A stretch of DNA of 6,592 nt from Deltaproteobacteria bacterium. Lineage in GTDB: Bacteria > Desulfobacterota > DSM-4660 > Desulfatiglandales > Desulfatiglandaceae. The position numbers were made by a program, and so were the translations under genes. This document shows, piece by piece, positions 1-5,096 of the stretch. Location: NCBI GenBank assembly GCA_003646995.1, contig QMLZ01000164.1:1-6592 (forward strand), given 5' to 3'. A model generated the notes under the pieces. That model was not told the origin of the DNA. It saw only the letters and a program-made list of their open reading frames with translations, and made no database searches. The stretch's first letter is position 1. Each line of letters starts with the position of its first letter.

Positions 1-95
1 CTGCGTCTTTTAAACGCCTGAGATGCAGCAACAGGGCACTCAATCAAAAAGGGACGAGAAATTAAAGGCATACCGAGTTTGACTTTTTTAGCCAT
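1..95 (-). CDS. N-terminus of a probable capsid or head-decoration protein (gene cut by window edge)
   Basis: ATG at 95 is preceded by AAAGGAGG at 110-103 with a 7-base spacer, an excellent initiation site that suggests high expression. Thirty-one codons are visible before the window ends: MAKKVKLGMPLISRPFLIEC, then PVAASQAFKRR. The 'PV-A-A-S-Q-x-F-K-R' beginning resembles small head-decoration-type proteins that start with an 'FPVAAGQ-x-[IF]-K-x-G-D' strand. The major capsid protein is the other reasonable candidate, as it usually follows the scaffold gene. Too little is visible to choose. Confidence 0.75.
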   Translation of the reverse strand, partial: MAKKVKLGMPLISRPFLIECPVAASQAFKRR

Positions 96-120
96 AGTTT
101 ATCCTCCTTTAGGTTTCCTT

Positions 121-136
121 ATTAGGATTACCTAAT
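121..136. repeat. Small inverted repeat between scaffold and the next gene
   Basis: ATTAGG and CCTAAT form a 6-bp stem with a 4-base loop in the 47-base gap between the two genes. No T-run follows on either strand, so it is not a convincing terminator. It might stabilise or mark the end of the scaffold message. Short AT-rich stems such as this often occur by chance. Confidence 0.25.
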
Positions 137-142
137 TAAAAA

Positions 143-1003
143 TTACTTTTTCTTCCAAGGATCGGTGAGCAGTTCAGGTTCAGGAAACCCGTTTTTCTTT
201 GCTTCTTCTCTGTGTTTTTTGAGAAGAGCAAGGTAAGTCTCGGGCTTTATTCCCATTTTTTGAGCCTGATCTGCCTGCCGAGGAGTGAGCGAAGGAGTTT
301 TTGTTCCTCCTATCGTTTGAAAGGAAGGCTTTGACCCTCTTATCTGGCCTACTATCTCCCTTTCTGGGGATGATTTTGATGAGGTTTCCTTGAGGATTTC
401 GTTAACATGCTGACCTACTACAAGGTCTCGACAACGCTTAACGATTCCCTTTTGCATTTTTAGCTGTATGGGCTGGGAATCGATAAGCTTGTCTATCTCA
501 TCTTTATATTTCTTGTAGTAAGGGTCATCCTTTAAAGCTTCTTTTTCTATCTCTATTCTATCGTTGGCTTTGTCCATTAAATATTCCATCCTTAAGGCGC
601 TGGCAACTTCCATCTGCTGTTCTACCATAGCGTCTATTATATCCTCATCAAGGGTAGGATATTTTTGCCTCAGCTTCTCTTTCACCTTTTCTTTAGGGTC
701 TTGCCCCCCTTGAGGCTGAGTGTTAACAGAGGCAAGGCGCCTATGGAGGTCTTCTATTTCCCGCTCAAGGGCTTTCTGGCGCTCTATCAGCCGGGTTGCT
801 TCTTGAGCTGAGGACTTCAAAGCCTTAGCCATCTTAAGAGGGTCTCCTTCGTATTTATTAACTAAGCCGGAGAGTTCCTCTTCTTCGGATATTAAGTCCT
901 CTACGCTTTTCCCCTCTTTTTTTGCCCTTTCCTCCAGGGCGGTTCTTGCTTCATCAGCCTCTTGTCCCTGGGTCAGTTTTTCCTGAGTTCCAGGCTCGTT
1001 CAT
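143..1003 (-). CDS. Probable capsid scaffolding protein
   Basis: This 286-aa protein is rich in E, K, Q and D and has no membrane segment or enzyme motif. It has an acidic N-terminus, a coiled-coil-like helix at about 59-92 (ATRLIERQKALEREIEDLHR is the core), a Q/P/G linker at 94-102, and further charged helices to 185. A flexible segment at 205-238 is followed by a basic C-terminal helical motif, LTPRQADQAQKMGIKPETYL and onward (239-263), ending WKKK. Scaffold proteins typically are highly helical with a C-terminal basic helix-turn-helix that contacts the capsid protein, and the gene lies between portal and the next structural gene as expected. The scaffold is a temporary internal frame for procapsid assembly. 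ATG at 1003 has AGGAGG at 1013-1008, 4 bases away. It follows the window's only terminator, so it can be expressed apart from the upstream genes. Confidence 0.78.
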   Translation of the reverse strand: MNEPGTQEKLTQGQEADEARTALEERAKKEGKSVEDLISEEEELSGLVNKYEGDPLKMAKALKSSAQEATRLIERQKALEREIEDLHRRLASVNTQPQGGQDPKEKVKEKLRQKYPTLDEDIIDAMVEQQMEVASALRMEYLMDKANDRIEIEKEALKDDPYYKKYKDEIDKLIDSQPIQLKMQKGIVKRCRDLVVGQHVNEILKETSSKSSPEREIVGQIRGSKPSFQTIGGTKTPSLTPRQADQAQKMGIKPETYLALLKKHREEAKKNGFPEPELLTDPWKKK

Positions 1004-1028
1004 TGCTCCTCCTCTCTTTATTTAGGGT

Positions 1029-1041
1029 GCGTATAATACGC
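1029..1041. repeat. 13-base palindrome upstream of the scaffold gene
   Basis: GCGTAT and ATACGC form a perfect 6-base inverted repeat around a single central base. The site lies between the terminator and the scaffold ribosome-binding site. The minus strand reads TATTAT inside it, which could serve as a weak -10, but no good -35 lies at the right distance (T-rich sequence only). In RNA it could form a 5-bp hairpin with a UUA loop. It might be an operator-like dyad, a processing signal or chance; the sequence alone does not decide. Confidence 0.4.
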
Positions 1042-1053
1042 AGTTCCTAAAAG

Positions 1054-1082
1054 AAAAAAAGAGACACCCCTTGTGTCTCTTT
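1054..1082 (-). terminator. Strong intrinsic terminator between the accessory genes and the scaffold gene
   Basis: A perfect 10-bp stem (AAAGAGACAC at 1082-1073 pairing with GTGTCTCTTT at 1067-1058) encloses a 5-base loop AAGGG. On the minus strand the stem runs directly into TTTTTTTCTTTT. On the plus strand the stem is followed only by TTT and then AAG, so termination should be mainly in the minus direction. It would stop or reduce transcription from the terminase-portal side as well as from the promoter just upstream. Confidence 0.88.
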
Positions 1083-1111
1083 AAGAATCGAATTTCTTCT
1101 CTCATCACTTA

Positions 1112-1141
1112 ATACTAACATATGTTTTATAAAATTGTCAA
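1112..1141 (-). promoter_or_regulatory. Sigma-70-like promoter reading toward the scaffold gene
   Basis: On the minus strand there is a perfect -35 TTGACA (1141-1136), an 18-base spacer, and TAGTAT as the -10 (1117-1112). TG sits one base before the -10, which makes it an extended -10. Transcription would begin near 1106-1105. The -35 contains the TGA stop of the upstream gene. The surrounding sequence is very AT-rich, so chance matches are easier here, but the full hexamer with extended -10 is the best promoter-like site I found in the window. The terminator at 1082-1054 lies within about 50 bases of the start point, so readthrough would be needed to express the scaffold gene. Confidence 0.62.
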
Positions 1142-1449
1142 GAATTTTTCTCAAGTTCATCAAGGGTTTCCTTTTTTATCCCCATTCTTAAGGCCTTCTT
1201 TCTTTTCTCAGTTAAATTTAAAACTCGACCTTTTCTCATTTCTAATGTTATATTTTTGGGTTTTCCTTCTGATTTTTCTACTCGGGTTACTACGCAGACA
1301 AGTTCTAAATGAACCTCGTCTCCTAAGTCATAATCTTCAAGCTCAGGAAGTTGTTCCACAGTGATAGGAAGAGTATGGTAAAATTTTTTTGATTCTCCCT
1401 CTGGGCCAACAGTAGAAGGTTTTTCTCCTAAGTCTTTAAGCTCCTGCAT
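1138..1449 (-). CDS. Small beta-rich head-associated candidate (103 aa) with scaffold-like C-terminal motif
   Basis: The start is ATG at 1449, preceded by AAGGAGG at 1459-1453 only 3 bases away. An in-frame TTG at 1470 would add seven residues but has no ribosome-binding site. Residues 24-72 (FYHTLPITVEQLPELEDYDL, then a beta-rich stretch to NITLEM) match a pattern I recall from small phage capsid-stabilising-type proteins. In those, 'Y-p-x-l-x-i … l-P-e-l-x-d-x-x-x-G-d-x-x-x-l' is followed by two or three strands forming an OB-like barrel; this is a tentative resemblance. The C-terminal helix (LTEKRKKALRMGIKKETLDE) closely resembles the end of the scaffold-like protein encoded next. The TGA lies inside the TTGACA of the candidate promoter downstream. 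A capsid-binding role is an inference from these points. Confidence 0.8.
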   Translation of the reverse strand: MQELKDLGEKPSTVGPEGESKKFYHTLPITVEQLPELEDYDLGDEVHLELVCVVTRVEKSEGKPKNITLEMRKGRVLNLTEKRKKALRMGIKKETLDELEKNS

Positions 1450-1774
1450 ACGCCTCCTTTCTTTCTTCAAGGTTATATTCTTTTAGGGCTATGTAATTTA
1501 AAAAAGTTATGGGAGTATCTAAAATAGCAAGTAAGTCTTTTATCTGTTGAATAGTCGTGCGCATATTTACTGCATAGATGTTGTTGTCAGGGTGGTTGTA
1601 GTTTATCAGGTCTTTTATAAGTTTCCCTAAAACAGCCTCGAGGTGTTCTTTATATTTAGAATAACGAGGGTCGTTCACCATTTCCCGGGCTAATTTTTTA
1701 AGGTCTTCTAATTCTCGGGATGTTTCTTTCTGAATAGGTTCGGTTTTTTTAAAAAGCTTCATTGGGTCAAACAT
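1436..1774 (-). CDS. Small helical phage protein of unknown function (112 aa)
   Basis: The start is ATG at 1774 (MFDPMKLFKKTEPIQ…), with AAGGAGG at 1786-1780 and a 5-base spacer. An in-frame TTG at 1801 would add nine residues but has no ribosome-binding site. The sequence is mostly predicted helix, in two parts: residues roughly 19-55 (ELEDLKKLAREMVNDPRYSK, then YKEHLEAVLGKLIKDLI) and residues 66-100 (YAVNMRTTIQQIKDLLAIL…). A polar hinge, NYNHPDNN, joins them. There are no cysteines, signal peptide or membrane segment. I do not recognise the family. Position between portal and scaffold suggests a structural or assembly accessory. The last codons include the AAGGAGG for the next gene, with a 14-base overlap (1436-1449). 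Confidence 0.8.
   Translation of the reverse strand: MFDPMKLFKKTEPIQKETSRELEDLKKLAREMVNDPRYSKYKEHLEAVLGKLIKDLINYNHPDNNIYAVNMRTTIQQIKDLLAILDTPITFLNYIALKEYNLEERKEAYAGA
1453..1459 (-). promoter_or_regulatory. Ribosome-binding site deciding the start of the 103-aa protein at 1138-1449
   Basis: AAGGAGG is followed after only 3 bases by ATG at 1449, a short but usable spacing. The alternative TTG at 1470 has no site. The motif lies inside the last codons of the 112-aa gene. Confidence 0.7.
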
Positions 1775-1991
1775 CGTCTCCTCCTTCCTCTTGGGTTTCA
1801 AAATAATCCCGTTTTATCTTCGTCTTTAGCCACTCAGCAAGCCCGATAGCATTGGTCATCCCGCCTTTGTAGCGAGAATAATATTTGTCCTTTTCCTTAG
1901 TTATTGAAGCCACGCCGGCTACTATAAAAACATCGAAACGGCTTTCGAGCTCTCGGATTATGTCGTCTGTAGGAATAATCTGAAGATTCAT
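1767..1991 (-). CDS. Small conserved-type phage protein downstream of portal (74 aa)
   Basis: The visible pattern is a short acidic helix (TDDIIRELESRFD), a hydrophobic strand (VFIVAGVASI), a strand rich in Tyr and Lys (KYYSRYKGGM) and a helix (NAIGLAEWLKTKIKRDYF). I recall small phage genes beside the portal with a similar 'L-x-x-x-F-D-x-x-v-x-x-G … y-x-G-x-x-x-a-x-G-L' arrangement, but no function is attached to them. The start is coupled to the portal gene through ATGA. No separate strong ribosome-binding site is seen for it, consistent with coupling. Its own C-terminus (EEGGDDV) is encoded by the AAGGAGGAGACGATG that initiates the next gene, and the two genes overlap by 8 bases (1767-1774). 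Confidence 0.8.
   Translation of the reverse strand: MNLQIIPTDDIIRELESRFDVFIVAGVASITKEKDKYYSRYKGGMTNAIGLAEWLKTKIKRDYFETQEEGGDDV
1780..1786 (-). promoter_or_regulatory. Ribosome-binding site deciding the start of the 112-aa protein
   Basis: AAGGAGG with a 5-base spacer to ATG at 1774 selects this start over TTG at 1801. It lies inside the last codons of the 74-aa gene. Confidence 0.85.
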
Positions 1992-4045
1992 GGTATAGTC
2001 TCCACCCCTTCTGGCATTTCAGGACCTGGGGCTGGCCCTGCCGGAACTGATTCAGCTGAAGGCACTATTGGCCCTGCTGACGGCGCTCCTGCAGAAAATT
2101 TCCTCTTTTTAGCTTCTTCTACCTTCCGTTTATAAACATTTTCAATAGCTTGTTCTTGAAGCTTTATTAAGTATTTCTCTACTTCTTCAACTGTAGGCCA
2201 AATCTCATTCACCTTTTGGTTCCATTTGTCAGACCAAGATTTTATCAAAATATGGAATAAATTCCAAACAGTTCTTGGGGATTGCTCTAAAAATTGGCGG
2301 GATAAAGGGTTCTCGGTTAAAACTTTAATCAGCGCTAAATTTTCACGCTTCTCGTTCAGCTTATCAAAAACAAAGCTCATAGCATTAGGGGTTACATTGG
2401 TGCGGAATCTCAATTCTTCAGGGGTTATTTCAAAGACTTTCTTCTTTTCCTCTCCTATAGCATGGCGAAGCTTATAGGTAGCTGTCCCCCTAAATTGGGC
2501 AAACAATTGCAGAGTTTGATAAGCCATCTCTTGAAATGAAGGGATAAGGGTCATTATGAAGTCTTTTATGTTTAGGTTAGTCTCTCGTAGAAGAAGCAAA
2601 GTTTTCTGAGCTGGCGCATCAGGGTCTGTGGGATCGGCCCGGCCAGAGAGATACCCGGAAGGAGCCCCTGAGATATCATCGGCTATATGCTCATTCAGTT
2701 TTAACAAGACTATTAAATCACTCAGGCTACCAGTTGACAAAGAGAAAGCCTCTACTTCGCCTTTCTCAGCTATAAGAGGGTCTCCTATCTTCCAAGTTTT
2801 GGCTAAAAGCTGTTGAGCTACGGGTGAATTCGGCGATGTCCTTAATAACGGAGTATTTCGGGTGAAAGCGTTGTCTAATAAAAAATTGGTTACAGAGTTG
2901 GCTATAAGGTTGGCTGGTTGAAGAATTTTCCCTAATCCGGGCTGATGCCAGCCGGGCATTTCCTCTGTGATAAACAACGGAATGTAATAAGGCCTTCCGT
3001 GCTGGTAGGGATAATGGATAGCCCGAAGAATTACTCTTTTGTCCCGGCAATACCAGACTACTATTCGTTTAGGTTTTTTATTGGGCGATAATTGATAAAA
3101 AAGATTACATTCAAAAATGTTAAAGGTTTCGTTCATATAATTGGGGTCTTCGGCCAGCCTTCCTTCAGAGTCAAATGTATAACGAAGTTGCTCTACTTTT
3201 TCCTTATCAAAACGGTTTTCTTCTACTTCCTCTAATAGTTCATCCCAGCGATAAACTTGAAGCTCAGCAAAGAATTTGGCTTTCCGTAGCCCTTCTATGC
3301 CTTCAGTATTCAGGTCTATGTAAAAGTTTTTAAAGGGAACGTGGTAAAATTTAGGGGCATCGTAAACTACCTCTCTTTTATCCACCATTATATCTATACT
3401 CTCTCCGTTGCGGAGCTGTTCTACTAAATGAGGATATCTTTGCTCAGCGTCGGGATAAGTATCTAAAAACCTCTGTAAACCCTTTGGGGTGCCTTCATAA
3501 GTCTCTCGCTGCCTTACCCATTCCCGGTCTCTCTCCCATATCAATTTTAAAATTCCGCCATCTTTAAGACATGCTTCGTGAAGGGATTTCTTAAAGGGCG
3601 ATTCTATGGTTATTTCGGAATCAAATTCGTAGTCTAAAAACTGCTCTTGGGCTTCGGCTATGTCAAAGCCTTTTTTCTGGGCGAAACCAGGACGAGGAGA
3701 AATATTAAAAATCGGGTCTGATTCAAAAAATGCTTGAAAAATACGAGATTTTATCCTTCTTATCCGGGAAAGGGTTAAAAATTGATGAAGATTAAAGATT
3801 GTATTGGGGTTTTCCCGGACTATGCCCCAGTATTGATTATCGAGCTCTTCCCATCTTGCCTCTGAACCGTCTTTGGCACGCTGAGCCTCTATATGTTCGA
3901 GGTTTTGCTCGATAATGTTGATAATTTCGATTTCCTGTTCAGGAGTTAAGTCAATCCGGGGCTGAAACTCTATATCCTGTTGTTCTTTTTCCTCTTGAGA
4001 AGTCGGGGTTATCTTATATTCTTCGATTTGAGGATTCTCTTTCAT
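1988..4045 (-). CDS. Portal protein (head-tail connector ring)
   Basis: The portal is a dodecameric ring at one capsid vertex through which DNA enters and leaves; it docks the terminase and later the tail. At 685 aa this belongs to the large portals, in the P22-like size class. Supporting features: an acidic helical N-terminus (1-60); the wing and clip region with FDSEITIESPFKKSLHEACL (141-160); the stretch FKNFYIDLNTEGIEGL (238-253); and the core IPLFITEEMPGWHQPGLGKI then LQPANLIANSVTNFLLDNAF (355-394). The last matches the general portal pattern 'G-x-G-x-x-x-x-l-x-x-x-Q-x-x-x-N-x-x-x-x-x-x-l-D'. After residue 650 comes a low-complexity Pro/Ala/Gly tail. ATG at 4045 has AAAGGAG at 4057-4051, 5 bases away. 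The TGA overlaps the next ATG by four bases (1988-1991). The family call rests on pattern, length and position between terminase and scaffold. Confidence 0.92.
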   Translation of the reverse strand: MKENPQIEEYKITPTSQEEKEQQDIEFQPRIDLTPEQEIEIINIIEQNLEHIEAQRAKDGSEARWEELDNQYWGIVRENPNTIFNLHQFLTLSRIRRIKSRIFQAFFESDPIFNISPRPGFAQKKGFDIAEAQEQFLDYEFDSEITIESPFKKSLHEACLKDGGILKLIWERDREWVRQRETYEGTPKGLQRFLDTYPDAEQRYPHLVEQLRNGESIDIMVDKREVVYDAPKFYHVPFKNFYIDLNTEGIEGLRKAKFFAELQVYRWDELLEEVEENRFDKEKVEQLRYTFDSEGRLAEDPNYMNETFNIFECNLFYQLSPNKKPKRIVVWYCRDKRVILRAIHYPYQHGRPYYIPLFITEEMPGWHQPGLGKILQPANLIANSVTNFLLDNAFTRNTPLLRTSPNSPVAQQLLAKTWKIGDPLIAEKGEVEAFSLSTGSLSDLIVLLKLNEHIADDISGAPSGYLSGRADPTDPDAPAQKTLLLLRETNLNIKDFIMTLIPSFQEMAYQTLQLFAQFRGTATYKLRHAIGEEKKKVFEITPEELRFRTNVTPNAMSFVFDKLNEKRENLALIKVLTENPLSRQFLEQSPRTVWNLFHILIKSWSDKWNQKVNEIWPTVEEVEKYLIKLQEQAIENVYKRKVEEAKKRKFSAGAPSAGPIVPSAESVPAGPAPGPEMPEGVETIP

Positions 4046-4057
4046 CTGCGCTCCTTT

Positions 4058-4321
4058 CTAATATAAGCCTCGAGTTGGCTGAGCCGTCATTTTTTCAAGC
4101 CTTTCAAGCTCCCGTTCTATTTTGTCTATGGTGGTAAGAGGGTATCTCTGCACCCTCAAAAGTTTATTGTGTTCGGGGCACCAGTGTTTTATTAAGGCAT
4201 AGTCCCGATAGCGTTCTACAGTCTGGACTACTTGGACTTTATGAGGCCGGCCATATTTTCCTTTTGGACACCAGCCCCAGAGCCGGATATGTTTATAAAC
4301 GTTACGGTCTCCTTTTCTCAT
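4058..4321 (-). CDS. Small phage protein of unknown function (87 aa) upstream of portal
   Basis: Family not recognised. The protein is basic and aromatic. It contains two W-C-P elements (W17-C18-P19 and W47-C48-P49-E50-H51) separated by a predicted beta region (HKVQVVQTVERYRDYALIKH). A helix follows, rich in E, R and L (TTIDKIERELERLEKM, residues 63-78). C18, H46, C48 and H51 could form a small metal site, though this is not a canonical zinc-finger spacing. ATG at 4321 overlaps the preceding stop as ATGA. The Shine-Dalgarno is poor (AAAAAG), so coupling must supply initiation. The gene ends with TAG at 4060-4058, 12 bases before the portal start. The position just before the portal gene suggests a head accessory role, but there is no direct evidence for one. 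Confidence 0.78.
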   Translation of the reverse strand: MRKGDRNVYKHIRLWGWCPKGKYGRPHKVQVVQTVERYRDYALIKHWCPEHNKLLRVQRYPLTTIDKIERELERLEKMTAQPTRGLY

Positions 4322-4473
4322 TTCTTTTTCATATGTTTAAACTTCTCGTGAAGCCTTTTTACTTTTTCTCTTTTCGCACGAGTATCAGAGCAATAAACTT
4401 TCCCGGTGATTTTGTTCTCTAAACAATACTTTTTCTTCCCTTTAACCGTCTTTGTAAATCGTTTATAAGGCAT
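4318..4473 (-). CDS. Hidden 51-aa basic mini-protein
   Basis: This frame runs from ATG at 4473 to TGA at 4320-4318. It fills the 149 bases between two larger genes and joins both by minimal overlaps: TAATG upstream and ATGA downstream (4318-4321). The protein begins MPYKRFTKTVKGKKKYCLEN and ends KFKHMKKK. I count 16 Lys and 4 Arg against 4 acidic residues. The first half, KRFTKTVKGKKKYCLENKIT then GKVYCSDT, reads like two short strands around a turn. It recalls small phage or cellular proteins with a 'YCVVNKKTGKVV…' beta hairpin followed by a basic helix, an impression from memory. Two cysteines (C17, C28) could pair or join a metal site, but no full motif is present. The AGGAGG available for it lies 11 bases from ATG, rather far, so coupling to the upstream gene probably drives translation. 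Confidence 0.72.
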   Translation of the reverse strand: MPYKRFTKTVKGKKKYCLENKITGKVYCSDTRAKREKVKRLHEKFKHMKKK

Positions 4474-4784
4474 TATTTCTTCTTCCTCCTCCCCTTATAG
4501 GGATGTTTCGGGGATAATAATCCTTTCTTTTTGGCCTGCCCTTTAAGCCATCCGCTGAGCCGCTTGGGCGTTTTTATGCCGTCTTTGTGTTTTTCTAACT
4601 TTCTTAAAGTTGCACTAAAACCTCGTTGACCTGCTGTTTTTATGGCGGCTGGAAGAAGTTTTCCCCGGGCTACATTTGCCCTTCTTTGCCTTTCTGCTGT
4701 GGTTAATCTGGGAGTATGACGAGTATGAGCTTTTACTCTTATTCCACCTTTTCGGATAAAGGATTTTACCCTGTATTTAGCCAT
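4473..4784 (-). CDS. Very basic 103-aa phage protein of unknown function
   Basis: The chosen start is ATG at 4784 (MAKYRVKSFIRKGG…), with AAGGAGG at 4797-4791 spaced 6 bases away. An in-frame TTG at 4826 would add 14 residues but lies inside the upstream mini-gene. From this start I count about 20 Lys and 14 Arg against 3 acidic residues, so the net charge is near +31. The N-terminal FIRKGGIRVKAHTRHTP resembles the short basic Y-x-R-[KR]-[DG]-G-x-x-V-[KR]-x-[HY]-x-R motif found in many small phage proteins. Residues around KDGIKTPKRLSGWLKG recall a recurrent phage segment in which a 'kgi-k-P-x-x-L-x-x-W' helix follows a lysine-rich linker. Both resemblances are from memory. The tail ends GRRKKK. 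A nucleic-acid-binding or packaged accessory role is plausible from charge alone. Its TAA overlaps the next ATG by one base (TAATG, 4475-4471). Confidence 0.85.
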   Translation of the reverse strand: MAKYRVKSFIRKGGIRVKAHTRHTPRLTTAERQRRANVARGKLLPAAIKTAGQRGFSATLRKLEKHKDGIKTPKRLSGWLKGQAKKKGLLSPKHPYKGRRKKK

Positions 4785-4869
4785 CTTCTTCCTCCTTCCT
4801 CCAGGGTTTTCCGAATAACGAATCAAGACAGATCGCTATTATCATAAAGATTATAAACATGTATATCAT
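4777..4869 (-). CDS. Hidden 30-aa single-span membrane mini-protein
   Basis: A 30-residue frame exactly fills what would otherwise be an 81-base gap in a tightly packed operon. Residues 1-15 are almost wholly hydrophobic (MIYMFIIFMIIAICL). They are followed by DSLFGKPW and then a charged tail RKEEEDG, the pattern of a small single-pass membrane protein. Its ATG (4869-4867) overlaps the previous stop as ATGA. GAGG lies 8 bases upstream of the ATG. Its final codons include the AAGGAGG that serves the next gene, whose start it overlaps by 8 bases (4777-4784). These junctions match those of its larger neighbours, which argues that it is translated. Function is unknown; a lysis-related or membrane-tethering role is only conceivable. 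The main doubt is size: AT-rich DNA encodes hydrophobic peptides easily. Confidence 0.6.
   Translation of the reverse strand: MIYMFIIFMIIAICLDSLFGKPWRKEEEDG
4791..4797 (-). promoter_or_regulatory. Ribosome-binding site deciding the start of the 103-aa basic protein
   Basis: AAGGAGG with a 6-base spacer to ATG at 4784 selects this start over the upstream TTG at 4826. The site lies within the last codons of the 30-aa mini-gene, which encode its R-K-E-E-E tail. Confidence 0.85.
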
Positions 4870-5093
4870 TTTTTCTTCCTCAAAAAGTTTATAATTCCGT
4901 GTTGTTTTGCTGGCTGTATCCGGGGTGCGTGTAGAACTTTCACTATGTCCTTCGCCTTCTCTAACATAAAAAGAGAAGCCATTTCATTAGATAAGGCGGT
5001 GGATTCTTTTTTTATCCCTACCCCTTTATATACTCCTCCAGACACTTTCATGGTAATAATCAAAGTCAGTTCTCTTTCTTGACCGTTATCCAT
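4866..5093 (-). CDS. Small phage protein of unknown function (75 aa) downstream of terminase
   Basis: I do not recognise this family. The N-terminal half looks like beta strands (LTLIITMKV, then SGGVYKGVGI). It is followed by a helix (ALSNEMASLFMLEKAKDIVKVL, residues 33-54) and a basic tail ending LRKKK. No signal peptide or membrane segment is seen. ATG at 5093 is supported by a near-perfect Shine-Dalgarno, GGAGGTGA at 5104-5097, with 6 bases between GGAGG and ATG. That site is made from the last codons and stop of the terminase gene, only 3 bases before this start. Its own end carries GAGG for the next mini-gene, and its TGA overlaps that gene's ATG (ATGA, 4866-4869). Position and coupling suggest a minor packaging or head accessory protein; this is inference only. 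Confidence 0.8.
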   Translation of the reverse strand: MDNGQERELTLIITMKVSGGVYKGVGIKKESTALSNEMASLFMLEKAKDIVKVLHAPRIQPAKQHGIINFLRKKK

Positions 5094-5096
5094 ACA

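Noticed and set aside
1032..1037. Plus-strand TATAAT
   Set aside because: It is part of the palindrome; there is no -35 at the right distance and no plus-strand gene downstream.
1047..1121. A 24-codon frame crossing the intergenic region (ATG 1121, TAG 1049-1047)
   Set aside because: No Shine-Dalgarno, starts upstream of the predicted transcript start, and is made largely of the terminator stem and its T-run (…SLFFF).
1122..1364. Plus-strand open frame of 80 codons
   Set aside because: Lies antisense to the better-supported 103-aa minus-strand gene, which has a ribosome-binding site and coupled neighbours; the product is a random hydrophobic sequence.
1450..1470. Upstream TTG start for the 103-aa gene, and similarly TTG at 1801 and TTG at 4826 for the 112-aa and basic 103-aa genes
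   Set aside because: None has a ribosome-binding site, whereas a downstream ATG in each case follows AAGGAGG at 3-6 bases.
2735..2740. Plus-strand TTGACA inside the portal region
   Set aside because: No credible plus-strand gene exists in the window, and the following sequence is GC/CT-rich coding antisense.
2226..2816. Two plus-strand open frames inside the portal gene
   Set aside because: They are antisense shadows of the portal reading frame with no initiation signal or recognisable content.
2766..3050. Minus-strand 94-codon frame inside the portal gene
   Set aside because: Out-of-frame shadow of the portal core; no ribosome-binding site seen and the real frame matches portal patterns here.
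3661..3666. Minus-strand TTGACA inside the portal gene
   Set aside because: The sequence 16-18 bases downstream has no -10-like hexamer.
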